From Clostridium_AT radicumherbarum (GTDB lineage Bacteria > Bacillota > Clostridia > Clostridiales > Clostridiaceae), in assembly GCF_045310525.1 (NCBI RefSeq), contig NZ_JBJHZY010000002.1, positions 682,001 to 746,000 of the forward strand: a stretch of DNA of 64,000 nucleotides. The letters are read 5' to 3'. Positions 17,699-26,557 of the stretch are shown piece by piece (the first letter of the stretch is position 1; each line of letters begins with the position of its first letter). The notes below the pieces were generated by a model. That model saw only the letters and a program-made list of their open reading frames with translations. It was not told the DNA's origin and searched no databases. Both the position numbers and the translations under genes were made by a program.

Positions 17699-19684
17699 TT
17701 ATTTCTTTGTTTTTTGTTTCTTCAGCTTAAATATCATATCTCTAAGCTGTGCTGCTCTTTCAAACTGAAGATCCTTTGCAGCCTGAGACATCTCTATTTC
17801 ATATTTATCAATAAGCTTTTGTATATTTTCATTGCTGCCCTCTATTGCCTCTTCAAGGCTGTCATATTTAGCTTCCTCTTCAGCAACCATTGATACTTCA
17901 AGTATACTACGTATCTCTTTTTTAATACTTGTAGGAACAATACCATGTTTCTCATTATATTCCATTTGAATTTTTCTTCTTCTGTTAGTTTCATTGATAG
18001 CTTTGTCCATGGATTTAGTGATTACATCTGCATACATAATAACCTTGCTTTCAGAGTTTCTTGCAGCTCTTCCAATGGTTTGAATCAGAGAGGTTTCAGA
18101 ACGTAAAAAGCCTTCCTTATCCGCATCCAAAATTGCCACAAGTGCCACCTCTGGTATATCAAGGCCTTCTCTTAAAAGGTTAATTCCTACTAAAACATCA
18201 AATTCACCCATTCTTAAGTCTCTTATAACCTTCATTCTTTCAATAGAATCGATGTCTGAGTGAAGATAGTTTGTCTTTATGCCCATTTCCTTAAAATACT
18301 TGGTAAGATCCTCAGCCATTTTCTTGGTTAGTGTGGTTACAAGTACCCTAAAGCCGCGTTCTATCGTGCTTTTAATATTTCCATATAAATCATCTATTTG
18401 TCCCTTTACTGGCCTAATTACTATTTCAGGATCTAAGAGTCCTGTAGGCCTAATAATCTGCTCTGCTGTATTGGTTGAGTGTTCCTTTTCATAAGGACCT
18501 GGAGTAGCACTTACAAATAAGACTTGATTTATTTTCTTCTCAAACTCTTGAAATTTTAAGGGTCTGTTATCAAAGGCACTTGGAAGTCTAAAGCCGTAGC
18601 CTACAAGGGTTTCCTTTCTTGAACGGTCACCAGCATACATTGCTCTTACCTGAGGAAGAGTAACATGACTTTCATCTATAAATATTAACAAATCCTTTGG
18701 AAAATAGTCAATTAAAGTTTGAGGTGGTGTTGCAGCCGGTCTTCCGTCTAGGATTCTTGAATAATTTTCTATACCGCTGCAGTAGCCAACTTCTCTAATC
18801 ATCTCTATATCAAAATTAGTCCTTTGCTTAAGCCTTTGAGCTTCTAAAAGCTTATCCTGAGAGGTGAGCTCCACAAGCCTTTCCTCAAGCTCCTCCTCTA
18901 TTTTTTTAATAGCTACTTCAAGCTTTTCATAGGAAGTAGCAAAGTGAGAAGCTGGGAAAATAGATATATGATTTCTTGAGCCTAAAATTTCTCCAGTAAG
19001 CACATCAAATTCTCTTATTCTATCAATTTCATCTCCGAAGAACTCTACTCTCACTGCCTTACTTGTAGACCCTGCTGGAAAAATATCCAGCACATCTCCC
19101 CTGACTCTAAAGGTTCCTCTTACAAAGTTAATTTCATTTCTTTCATATTGAATCTCAATAAGCTTCTTTATTACCTCGTCTCTGTCCTTTTCCATGCCCT
19201 CCCTTAAGGAAATAGTTAAGTTCCTGTATTCCTCAGGATTACCAAGTCCATATATGCAGGATACTGAAGCTACAATTATAACATCTCTTCTTTCAAAAAG
19301 AGCTGCAGTGGCTGAGTGGCGAAGCTTATCAATTTCATCATTAATAGATGCATCCTTTTCTATGAAGGTATCAGTTTGAGGTACATAGGCTTCAGGCTGA
19401 TAATAATCATAATATGATACAAAATATTCTACAGCACTATCTGGAAAGAAATCTCTAAATTCCGAACAAAGCTGTGCTGCAAGAGTTTTATTATGAGCAA
19501 GCACCAAGGTTGGTCTTTGAACTCTTTCAATTATATTAGCCATGGTAAAGGTTTTGCCTGAACCAGTTACTCCAAGAAGAGTCTGACAGTGCTCTCCTCT
19601 ATTTAATCCATCTACAATGCTATCAATAGCCTCAGGCTGATCTCCTGTGGGTTTAAATTTTGAATTAATCTTAAATTCATTCAT
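17699..19684 (-). CDS. uvrB: Excinuclease ABC subunit B
   Basis: UvrB verifies damage and directs UvrC incision. The 661-residue protein starts MNEFKINSKFKPTGDQPEAI. It has Walker A GVTGSGKT, the beta-hairpin segment SYYDYYQPEAYVP, the DESH box, helicase motifs near RGFRVLVTTLTKKMAE and IQTIGRAARN, and a C-terminal UVR domain (AKDLQFERAAQLRDMI). An in-frame ATG seven codons upstream exists, but GGAGG sits between the two, supporting the downstream start. A LexA box and a TTGACA promoter lie just upstream. Confidence 0.98.
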   Translation of the reverse strand: MNEFKINSKFKPTGDQPEAIDSIVDGLNRGEHCQTLLGVTGSGKTFTMANIIERVQRPTLVLAHNKTLAAQLCSEFRDFFPDSAVEYFVSYYDYYQPEAYVPQTDTFIEKDASINDEIDKLRHSATAALFERRDVIIVASVSCIYGLGNPEEYRNLTISLREGMEKDRDEVIKKLIEIQYERNEINFVRGTFRVRGDVLDIFPAGSTSKAVRVEFFGDEIDRIREFDVLTGEILGSRNHISIFPASHFATSYEKLEVAIKKIEEELEERLVELTSQDKLLEAQRLKQRTNFDIEMIREVGYCSGIENYSRILDGRPAATPPQTLIDYFPKDLLIFIDESHVTLPQVRAMYAGDRSRKETLVGYGFRLPSAFDNRPLKFQEFEKKINQVLFVSATPGPYEKEHSTNTAEQIIRPTGLLDPEIVIRPVKGQIDDLYGNIKSTIERGFRVLVTTLTKKMAEDLTKYFKEMGIKTNYLHSDIDSIERMKVIRDLRMGEFDVLVGINLLREGLDIPEVALVAILDADKEGFLRSETSLIQTIGRAARNSESKVIMYADVITKSMDKAINETNRRRKIQMEYNEKHGIVPTSIKKEIRSILEVSMVAEEEAKYDSLEEAIEGSNENIQKLIDKYEIEMSQAAKDLQFERAAQLRDMIFKLKKQKTKK

Positions 19685-19715
19685 TTGGACCTCCGTACAT
19701 TTCATATGTAAAATA

Positions 19716-19767
19716 TGAACACATGTTCGATATTTATTATTTTATACTTATACCTTTTCACTGTCAA
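19716..19767 (-). promoter_or_regulatory. SOS promoter of uvrBA with LexA (DinR) box
   Basis: On the minus strand TTGACA (19767-19762) is spaced 17 bases from TAAAAT (19744-19739), followed by CGAACATGTGTTCA (19729-19716), matching the Gram-positive LexA consensus CGAAC-N4-GTTCG at all but one position. The box lies around the expected transcription start, suiting repression. Confidence 0.85.
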
Positions 19768-19829
19768 GAAATTTAATACTCTTAATTTTTTAGTTTTACA
19801 ATGTTTTTTTACTAAATTAAAATTCAGAA

Positions 19830-19895
19830 AACACAGAAGACACTGAAGGGTTTTAGCAGTAGTACTCCTAATAATCCCTCAGCGTCCTCCGTGTT
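19830..19895 (-). repeat. Long imperfect hairpin downstream of the MinJ-like gene
   Basis: AACACAGAAGACACTGAAGGG (19830-19850) is the near-complement of CCCTCAGCGTCCTCCGTGTT (19876-19895). In a minus-strand transcript the differences are mostly G-U pairs, so the RNA stem is about 20 pairs. It may act as a terminator or be a dispersed hairpin repeat. It lies right beside REP-like copy b. Confidence 0.6.
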
Positions 19896-19896
19896 A

Positions 19897-19927
19897 TATA
19901 TGACAGGAGTAACGTCCCCATGCCGCA
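19897..19927 (-). repeat. REP-like palindrome copy b, directly after the MinJ-like gene stop
   Basis: The minus strand reads TAA (stop) then TGCGGCATGGGGACG, TTACTCCTGTCATATA. The core GGGGACGTT is shared with other copies. Sense orientation, zero bases from the stop codon. Confidence 0.65.
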
Positions 19928-21244
19928 TTATTTTTTCTTCATTTTATCTAAAATATCTTGGAATTTATTTTCATCGTATCTAACTACAGTACTGTCACCT
20001 GGGATATTTTTAGGGACAAGAACTATACCCAGCCTTGATTCACTGTTTAGCTTGTTGTAGCTTACCTCTTGAAGCTTTCCAAGCCCTCTTTTAAGCTTAA
20101 AGCTTATATAGGTAAAACCAGCTTTTCCTGCAGTTACAACATCTCTTTCATCTAATATCTTCTTATCGTTAAGCTCAACTAGTAAGTCGCCGCTTTTAAT
20201 TCCCATTTCGAAGGCTGGAGAATTAGGCGCAACTTCTAATACCATTATTCCTTCATCACTGCTTACATACTTTGGTTTCCCATTTACTTCGAAGTATCTT
20301 TGAATATTCAGTATAAGTTCATGTGATACTGGTGTTATTATTATTATTATCAACTTATAAATATATCCTAGTGGCGCAAGCTGTGCCATTAGAAATATAA
20401 AAATACTGTATAATAATAGAGCAATTCCAGAGCTTGCTGCTTTTTCTTCCTTGTTCTTGGTAAAGGTTATGGAATTATAACCAATAACTCCATAATAGGC
20501 TAACATTGAAACAGCTGCATCCTTTGCCATATGCAGAAGGGATGAGGATTTTAAAAGTGGCCACCAATTCGGAGTGGCAATATTTTGTGTAGTACCTAAG
20601 CTTTGGGCATTGCTAACTATGAAGAATAAGGCTATTGGAAGTACCCAGCTTCTTCTAAGTGCGAACCCTCCAATTATTCTATCATTCTTATTGGTGAAAA
20701 CAGGAATCGCTCCACTTTTCCCATCAATTATTACAAGCAGCCCTTCCACAAAATGAAGTACCGCTATCATTGTTATTAATGCCCAAATATCTATCTTAAG
20801 CACATTTACATCTGATAAATTTATTACAGTCCCTAATATATTAACTTTTACTCCAGCATAAACCTTAGATACTAACTCTAAAAATAAGCTTACAAAGCCT
20901 AAAATGGCTCCTGAATAGGAAAAGCAAGTATATCGCGGTTTCCAAAACATAAAAAATATGGAGATCAGAAAAATTAAGAATATGGAGGAATCAACATCAA
21001 AAGCTACTCCTAAAAAGGACAACATAAGACTTCCAAGGACTCCAGCAAATATACCAATAACAATTTGTGAAATTGTTAATTCAAGAGCAGAATTAAGGCT
21101 ATCTCCTATAATCATTTTCTGCATTACAGTTGTTTTTTTATTTTGTCTATATAGCAGCACTGCCAATATTAGTAGAATAAACGCCAGCTCTGGATCCAGT
21201 AAAGTGGCAGCAATAGACCTTAATGTGCCTAGTAAAATGTTCAT
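19928..21244 (-). CDS. MinJ-like polytopic membrane protein with PDZ domain
   Basis: Membrane protein of 438 residues with about eight predicted helices and a C-terminal PDZ domain (about 325-400; segment EVAPNSPAFEMGIKSGDLLV). Both the topology and the position between a CtpA/B protease gene and uvrBA match Bacillus subtilis minJ (yvjD), which links DivIVA to MinCD at division sites and poles. The functional match is inferred from architecture and synteny; sequence identity was not measured. It lies 24 bases after the protease gene and is probably co-transcribed with it. Confidence 0.75.
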   Translation of the reverse strand: MNILLGTLRSIAATLLDPELAFILLILAVLLYRQNKKTTVMQKMIIGDSLNSALELTISQIVIGIFAGVLGSLMLSFLGVAFDVDSSIFLIFLISIFFMFWKPRYTCFSYSGAILGFVSLFLELVSKVYAGVKVNILGTVINLSDVNVLKIDIWALITMIAVLHFVEGLLVIIDGKSGAIPVFTNKNDRIIGGFALRRSWVLPIALFFIVSNAQSLGTTQNIATPNWWPLLKSSSLLHMAKDAAVSMLAYYGVIGYNSITFTKNKEEKAASSGIALLLYSIFIFLMAQLAPLGYIYKLIIIIITPVSHELILNIQRYFEVNGKPKYVSSDEGIMVLEVAPNSPAFEMGIKSGDLLVELNDKKILDERDVVTAGKAGFTYISFKLKRGLGKLQEVSYNKLNSESRLGIVLVPKNIPGDSTVVRYDENKFQDILDKMKKK

Positions 21245-21268
21245 TAAATATATTCTCCTATATATAGA

Positions 21269-22471
21269 TTATTTAAGCTTTCCTTTAATGATCTCTAATG
21301 CCTTATTAAACTGTGGATCTGTACTTCTGTTATAAGGCTGACTTAATAGATTTTCAGGATATTTTACAGTTATATCAGGCTGAATGCCCTTCTTTTGAAT
21401 ATTTTCTCCATTAGGAGTATAGTATTTAGCCATTGTAACCTTTAAGGCAGTTCCATCTCCAGTATCAACAAGAGTCTGGACAACGCCTTTTCCAAAGGTC
21501 TTTTCTCCTACTAAGGTTCCTATTTTATAATCTCTTACAGCTCCGGATACTATTTCAGATGCACTTGCAGTATTGCCATCTGTTAAAACTACAAGAGGTA
21601 AACCTATAGCGCTGCCACCCTGTGAAACATATTCCTGTTTTTTGTTATTCTTATCAATTGTAGATACTATTACCTTATCCTTTGGGATGAAGTTAGATGC
21701 CACTTCAACACAAGTAGTTAAGAGTCCTCCGGGGTTCTGTCTTAAATCTAAAATGAGGCCCTTTGCTCCCTGACTCTGGAGTTCCGTTAGTTTCTTATTG
21801 AAATTTTTGCCTGTATTTTCATCAAACATTGAAAGCTTAATATAGGCAATATTGCCAGCAAGCATTTCTCCGCTGACAGTTTCTAAAGCTATGGTATCTC
21901 TCTTCATTTTATATGTATAGGTATTCTTTGAGTTTCTAAGTACAGTAATGCTAACATCTGTACCTTTAGCTCCCTTCATCATTGTAACTGCTTTATCATA
22001 TTCTTTACCGTTAACATCTGTATCATTAACTTTTTCAATTATATCTCCAGGAAGTACTCCTGCCTTTTTTGCAGGAGAGCCCTCAAAGGTGCTGAGTACT
22101 ACTATATTGTTGTCTTTAACTTCAATTTGTATTCCTACGCCGGAATAACTTCCCTCTGTTTGACTGCTAAAGTTCTCATATTCCTTTTGATTCATAAACA
22201 CTGTATAAGGATCATTTAGAGAAGCTGCCATTCCCTTAATTGCACCTTCCACCAAGGTATTGTCATCAATGTTTCCATCATATAATTTATATAAAAGATT
22301 TCTCACATCAAAAAGCTTCTGAAACTTGGAGGCGTCCGAATATTGCTGAGCACCTATAATCTTGCCGTTTGGCAGAACTAATGATAATCTTTTTGTTCCA
22401 TAATAAGTCAAAATATTGGTCACTAAAACTATAGCGACAGTCCATGCTATCCACTTCTTTTTCTTGTTCAA
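21269..22471 (-). CDS. C-terminal processing peptidase, S41 family (CtpA/CtpB-like)
   Basis: Secreted or membrane-tethered serine protease of about 400 residues. It has an N-terminal membrane helix (about 5-22), a PDZ domain (SGVGIQIEV through GDIIEKVNDTDV) and an S41 catalytic domain with the serine in GNTASASEI and the lysine in VGEKTFGKG. I chose the TTG start at 22471 because GAGGAGGG lies seven bases upstream; a GTG at 22498 would add nine residues without a ribosome site. In B. subtilis ctpB also lies between ftsEX and minJ; CtpB there acts in sporulation signalling. A two-stem leader element precedes the gene. Confidence 0.9.
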   Translation of the reverse strand: MNKKKKWIAWTVAIVLVTNILTYYGTKRLSLVLPNGKIIGAQQYSDASKFQKLFDVRNLLYKLYDGNIDDNTLVEGAIKGMAASLNDPYTVFMNQKEYENFSSQTEGSYSGVGIQIEVKDNNIVVLSTFEGSPAKKAGVLPGDIIEKVNDTDVNGKEYDKAVTMMKGAKGTDVSITVLRNSKNTYTYKMKRDTIALETVSGEMLAGNIAYIKLSMFDENTGKNFNKKLTELQSQGAKGLILDLRQNPGGLLTTCVEVASNFIPKDKVIVSTIDKNNKKQEYVSQGGSAIGLPLVVLTDGNTASASEIVSGAVRDYKIGTLVGEKTFGKGVVQTLVDTGDGTALKVTMAKYYTPNGENIQKKGIQPDITVKYPENLLSQPYNRSTDPQFNKALEIIKGKLK

Positions 22472-22498
22472 TTCTTTTCCCTCCTCTTGTCGGAACAC

Positions 22499-22564
22499 TG
22501 AGTAATTTAAGATTACTCGCTTCCGCTCGCAAACTACTCGTAGAAGCCCATTTAGGGCTTCTAC
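22499..22564 (-). repeat. Two-stem leader element, copy 3 (5' of CtpA/B gene)
   Basis: On the minus strand, stem 1 is GTAGAAGCCC-TAAAT-GGGCTTCTAC (22564-22540 read backward). Stem 2 follows at once: GAGTAGTTT and AAATTACTC enclose GCGAGCGGAAGCGAG and a few more bases. It ends about 14 bases before the GAGGAGGG ribosome site. The layout matches copies 1 and 2, although the enclosed sequence differs. Confidence 0.6.
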
Positions 22565-22795
22565 CTCCTAATTCAAAAACAATCAGTATCATTCATTATT
22601 TTCTTTTTCTATATGTAAAGCAGACCCATCCATGCATTATTCTTAAACTATGTAACTACTATTATTATATCTATCTTCACTCTATATATTTATATAAATA
22701 CTAAATAATTATAACACTAAAAAAAATAAATTTGCAAAAACATTTGCAAATTTATCACATTATTCATTATATTATTTCATATTAGTTACTTGTCT

Positions 22796-23980
22796 TTACT
22801 TCACATAATAAGGATTTGGATCCGTGGTATCACCATTTGCCTTCCTCATCTCAAAATGCAAGTGAGGTCCGCTTGATAGTCCCGTATTGCCAGAGTAGCT
22901 AATAAGCTGTCCGCCTTTGACTGCTTGTCCTACTTTTACAGCTAAAGAGGAATTATGTCCGTATAAACTAGTTAAACTACCATGGTTTATCATAACTACG
23001 TTTCCATAGCCCTCCATCCAGCCTGAATATATAACTACACCATCAGCAAGTGCATATATAGGCGTGCCTGAGGAAACACCTAAGTCTATTCCAGCATGGA
23101 ATTTCTTGGTGCCAAGTACTGGATGGACCCTCCAGCCATAAGGAGAAGTAATAAGGGCAGGTTTTCCCGTAACACAGTAAAGTTTTCCAATACTTGAAGA
23201 ATTACCTGATAGAACAGGACCATTGGATCCACCATTGTTAGGCTTATTTTTAGCTGCTTCTCTTTGAGCCTGAATGGTTTTAATTATTTGCGCAATCTGC
23301 TGAGACTCCTTTTGCTCCTGTTCAATCATTTTTTCATAGGAGACTTTGTCTTTTTCTAAGGAGGTCATTAATTCCTTTTTCTTATCAGAACTATCTTGCA
23401 ATTCTTTTAAATTGCTGTCTGCCTGCTGCTTAACCACTGTAGTTTCAGTTTTCTTCTGATTAAGTTCAGATTTTTGAAGAGCTAAGGCTTTACTTTTAGT
23501 TTCAATAGTGCTAATCAACTGATTATCATAATCCATAAGCTTAACAACCGTATCCATTCTGCTTAGAAAATCAGAAAAATCCTTTGAAGTTAGTAAAAGC
23601 TCTAAATACCCTTCATTTCCGCTAATATACATTGCTCTGACTCTTTTTTTAAATAGCTCTTTTTCTTCATTTAAACTATTATTGCTTTCATCAATTTGAG
23701 TATTAAGTGTACCTATTTGTGTGCTTAAAGCTGACAGTTTATTATTTAATTCACCTAAATTATTTGAAGAAGCTGTCATCTTCTTGTCTAATTCATTAAT
23801 ATTTGCTTGTGTATCAGACCTTTGCTTATTAATTTCATTTAAAGTGTCTTTTTTATCGTTAATAGAACCGTTTATGTTATTCATTTTTTTCTGTGCGTCA
23901 GTTAGTTCATCTGCTTTAATACTATTAAAGGATAAAATACATAGCATTAAAGATAAAGTAATACATAACCCTTTTTTCAT
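22796..23980 (-). CDS. EnvC/CwlO-like cell wall hydrolase: coiled coil plus M23 peptidase
   Basis: Secreted protein of 394 residues from the ATG with GGGGAG six bases upstream. A signal peptide (about 1-24, ending near SIKADE) is followed by a long coiled coil (about 25-245), a low-complexity linker and a LytM/M23 domain. Zinc-site residues are intact: FHAGIDLG (HxxxD) and GPHLHFEM (HxH), so unlike Escherichia coli EnvC it may be an active endopeptidase. It is the next gene after ftsX, and FtsEX is known to gate coiled-coil hydrolases or activators of this type (EnvC, PcsB, CwlO, RipC). Function in septal or side-wall cleavage is inferred from this. Confidence 0.9.
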   Translation of the reverse strand: MKKGLCITLSLMLCILSFNSIKADELTDAQKKMNNINGSINDKKDTLNEINKQRSDTQANINELDKKMTASSNNLGELNNKLSALSTQIGTLNTQIDESNNSLNEEKELFKKRVRAMYISGNEGYLELLLTSKDFSDFLSRMDTVVKLMDYDNQLISTIETKSKALALQKSELNQKKTETTVVKQQADSNLKELQDSSDKKKELMTSLEKDKVSYEKMIEQEQKESQQIAQIIKTIQAQREAAKNKPNNGGSNGPVLSGNSSSIGKLYCVTGKPALITSPYGWRVHPVLGTKKFHAGIDLGVSSGTPIYALADGVVIYSGWMEGYGNVVMINHGSLTSLYGHNSSLAVKVGQAVKGGQLISYSGNTGLSSGPHLHFEMRKANGDTTDPNPYYVK

Positions 23981-24040
23981 TTTGAACTCCCCAATCATAA
24001 AACTAATTATAAAATCATAAAACTACGTAGTTCAATAGGT

Positions 24041-24096
24041 GCAGCAAAAGCCCTATGAATTAATTACGCAAAGTAAGTCATAGGGCTGCAGCTTTT
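24041..24096 (-). terminator. Terminator-like hairpin after ftsX
   Basis: AGCCCTATGA (24049-24058) pairs with TCATAGGGCT (24078-24087), flanked by GCAGC on both sides. It follows the ftsX stop by a few bases. Only a short T-run follows on the minus strand, so read-through to the hydrolase gene is possible. Confidence 0.55.
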
Positions 24097-24098
24097 TA

Positions 24099-24989
24099 TT
24101 ATACTGATAGGAACTTTCTCATGGCAATAATACTTCCTAATACACCGATGAAAATTCCTCCTAAAATAAACTCTATACCCATGGTACCAAGCACATAGCC
24201 TGGGCTAATTAGCTGTACTAATAAAAGACCAGTTGTGGTTTTACCATAAATAAAGTTATATCCAAAGTATAAAACAACGGTTGATAATATACCACCTAAA
24301 ATACCAATAAAGGCACCTTCAAGTATAAAAGGCCATCTAATAAACCAATTAGTAGCACCGATAAATCTCATAATTCCTATTTCTCTTCTTCTAGCATATA
24401 CAGTAAGCTTTATAGTATTGCCTATTAAAAATAGGGAAACACCAATTAATATTATGAACATGGCAATTCCAACATACTTTATTGTATTGCTTATAGAAAT
24501 TATTTTATCTACAAATTCTCTTCCATCCTTAATTGTATCAATACCTGAATCATCTTTTATGCTGTTAACTACTGAAACCACCTGCTGCGGGGTCTGCACC
24601 TTAACAATATACGAATTTGGCATTGGATTGTCTTTATCTAAACCTTCTACTAAAGCTTTATTTTTTTCACCTAATTGAGATCTTAAATTTTCCAAAGCTT
24701 GCTCTTTTGTTTCATAACTTACATTTGTAACTCCTGGAGTAGCTTTTATTGCACTTTCCAAATTATTTTGCTGAGAGTAAGTTATATTATCCTTTAAAAC
24801 TACCTTAATTTCTACTTTAGATTCAACTTCTTTCATAAGCTGTTGAATATCTAATATTGTAAGTAAAAATACTCCCACTATAAATAAGGTTGCCGCAACT
24901 GTAGCTATTGAGGCTGTAGTAATGGTCCTGTTTCGTCTTAGATTTTTTTCTGCATCTCCTACAAAAAGCTTAAAGGTATTAATCTTCAT
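24099..24989 (-). CDS. ftsX: Cell division protein FtsX
   Basis: Membrane subunit of the FtsEX ABC-type complex that couples ATP hydrolysis to peptidoglycan hydrolase activation outside the cell. The 296-residue protein has a helix at about 23-45, an extracellular loop of about 120 residues that would contact the hydrolase, and three C-terminal helices including the FtsX-family TVYARRREIGIMRFIGATNW coupling segment. Its start overlaps the ftsE end by 11 bases, indicating coupled translation. Confidence 0.96.
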   Translation of the reverse strand: MKINTFKLFVGDAEKNLRRNRTITTASIATVAATLFIVGVFLLTILDIQQLMKEVESKVEIKVVLKDNITYSQQNNLESAIKATPGVTNVSYETKEQALENLRSQLGEKNKALVEGLDKDNPMPNSYIVKVQTPQQVVSVVNSIKDDSGIDTIKDGREFVDKIISISNTIKYVGIAMFIILIGVSLFLIGNTIKLTVYARRREIGIMRFIGATNWFIRWPFILEGAFIGILGGILSTVVLYFGYNFIYGKTTTGLLLVQLISPGYVLGTMGIEFILGGIFIGVLGSIIAMRKFLSV

Positions 24990-25668
24990 ATCCGTATAAC
25001 CCCCTCTTTTCGTCTCTGACTATCTCACCCTTTTCAATAGCAATAACCCTTTTTTTCATAACGTCTACTATTTCTTTAGCATGAGTAGCCATTACCACTG
25101 TTGTTCCAGCACTATTTATGTCACTTAATATTTCCATAATACCCATTGCAGTTTCAGGGTCCAGATTACCAGTAGGCTCGTCCGCAATTACTATAGCGGG
25201 GTTGTTAACAATTGCTCTTGCTAAGGCAACTCTCTGCTGTTCACCACCAGAAAGTTCATGGGGAAAGGACTTAAATTTAGTTGATAAACCAACTAAAGAA
25301 AGCATCATAGGTACTCTTTTTCTTATATCCTTTGTAGAAGCCTCAATGACTCTCATCGCAAAGGCAACATTTTCATATACATTCATCGTTGGAATAAGTC
25401 TAAAATCCTGAAATACAACTCCTATTTTTCTCCTATAGAATGGTATCTCACTTTTTTTAAGCTTATTTATTTCAATATTGTTATTAATAATTATATTTCC
25501 TGAAGTAGGTTCAACTTCCTTTAAAAGCATTTTCATCATGGTTGACTTACCAGCTCCACTAGGGCCTACTAGGAAAACAAATTCTCCTCTTTCGATTCTT
25601 AAATCCACATTTTTAAGGGCAGTTACATTATTGTTGTAAATTTTACTCACGTTATTAAACTCAATCAT
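24979..25668 (-). CDS. ftsE: Cell division ATP-binding protein FtsE
   Basis: Cytosolic ATPase of FtsEX, 229 residues. Walker A is GPSGAGKST, the Q loop region VVFQDFRL, the signature LSGGEQQRVALARA, Walker B VIADEP and the H loop ATHAKE. Length is normal. A TATAAT hexamer sits at 25731-25726 on the minus strand, 17 bases after a weak TTAAAA, and may be its promoter. It heads the run ftsE-ftsX-M23-ctp-minJ-like. Confidence 0.97.
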   Translation of the reverse strand: MIEFNNVSKIYNNNVTALKNVDLRIERGEFVFLVGPSGAGKSTMMKMLLKEVEPTSGNIIINNNIEINKLKKSEIPFYRRKIGVVFQDFRLIPTMNVYENVAFAMRVIEASTKDIRKRVPMMLSLVGLSTKFKSFPHELSGGEQQRVALARAIVNNPAIVIADEPTGNLDPETAMGIMEILSDINSAGTTVVMATHAKEIVDVMKKRVIAIEKGEIVRDEKRGLYGYED

Positions 25669-26008
25669 TGTAGTGGCTCCTTATTTAATCATAATTTTAC
25701 ACAAAAATGCATAAAGTTCTTTACTATTATAACATAAAATTTTAGGTTTTTTAACGTTTTACAACTTTTTATTATTATTTTAGTCTAGATTCCTCCATTA
25801 TTTTCGCTGAATTTACAATATTCATATATTCGCTGAGCCATTAATATAACTAACCTTAAAAAGGATTACAATCACACAACCTTTTTTTATAATTATACTA
25901 AAATTTTCATATGTTAATTTTTAATGAATGTGACGGAGGGACGTTTCTTTTGGCATATACATGTGTCAATTCGACTTTTGTAACAGCTTATGCTATAAAA
26001 CTGCACAA
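25669..26008. other. Intergenic region between ftsE and gdx
   Basis: No gene seen. It contains the probable ftsE promoter near 25726-25754, an AAGG...CCTT-flanked T-run around 25857-25890, and REP-like copy c at 25928-25958. Confidence 0.6.
25928..25958 (+). repeat. REP-like palindrome copy c
   Basis: ATGTGACGGAGGGACG, then TTTCTTTTGGCATAT. The GGGACGTTTCTTTTG core is conserved. It lies about 50 bases past the gdx stop but in the opposite orientation, the one clear exception to the sense, post-stop rule. Confidence 0.65.
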
Positions 26009-26329
26009 TTAATTGGAAGATACTAATTTAAGTCCCACTATACCTGTAATAATAAAACCAATACAGATTAATCTTGCAGCATCAACTGGTTCCTTAAAAA
26101 GGATTATTCCTAAAATTGCTGTACCAATTGTTCCAATACCTGTCCATATTGCATAGGCAGTTCCTAAAGGTAGGTTTTTTAAAGCTAAAGATAGGAAATA
26201 GAAGCTTGCTATCATACCTAATATGGTAATTAAACTTGGGATAAGCTTTGTAAATCCCTGTGAATACTTTAAGGCTATAGCCCACCACACCTCAAATAAC
26301 CCTGCGATAATTAATAGTAACCATTGCAT
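26009..26329 (-). CDS. gdx: Guanidinium exporter, SMR family (Gdx/SugE type)
   Basis: Small multidrug-resistance type antiporter of 106 residues with four membrane helices. The ATG at 26329 is preceded by GAGGAGAG; with this start the essential glutamate is residue 13 (IIAGLFEVWWAIALKYS), as in characterised Gdx proteins. WWAIALKYS and GTAYAIWTGIG are hallmarks of the Gdx rather than the EmrE branch. A guanidine-I riboswitch directly upstream confirms the substrate: Gdx exports guanidinium in exchange for two protons. Confidence 0.95.
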   Translation of the reverse strand: MQWLLLIIAGLFEVWWAIALKYSQGFTKLIPSLITILGMIASFYFLSLALKNLPLGTAYAIWTGIGTIGTAILGIILFKEPVDAARLICIGFIITGIVGLKLVSSN

Positions 26330-26361
26330 AATTTTTTCTCTCCTCATAATAATATTAAAAT

Positions 26362-26486
26362 AAAAAAAGCCAAGGGATATTTAAAAAATATCTCCCAGGC
26401 TTTTATCCTTCCGTGAACACAGCTGAGCTGTGCGTTCTATCTTGGACCAGACCAGCTGTTAAATAGCTGCGGAACCCTATAGAACA
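26362..26486 (-). promoter_or_regulatory. Guanidine-I (ykkC) riboswitch with terminator, upstream of gdx
   Basis: On the minus strand the conserved elements occur in order: TATAGGGTTCCG, AGCTGGTCTGGTCCAAGA, then ACGGAAGGATAAAAGCCTGG and GAGATA. The 3' part also builds a terminator: AAGCC-TGGGA-GATAT pairs with ATATCCCTTGGCTT followed by seven T (26404-26362). Guanidine binding should prevent termination and turn on gdx, 33 bases downstream. Confidence 0.95.
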
Positions 26487-26557
26487 ATAACTAAATTCAG
26501 TTTGTTTTTTAAGTATAACAAAAGTTTAGAAAATAGTCAATTTTGTTTATTTTTTTA

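Noticed and set aside
22308..22592. Minus-strand frame running through the CtpA/B leader and gene start
   Set aside because: It reads through the hairpin element (GGRSPKWASTSS) and then out of frame with the protease. Its sequence is the translation of a repeat, not a protein family.
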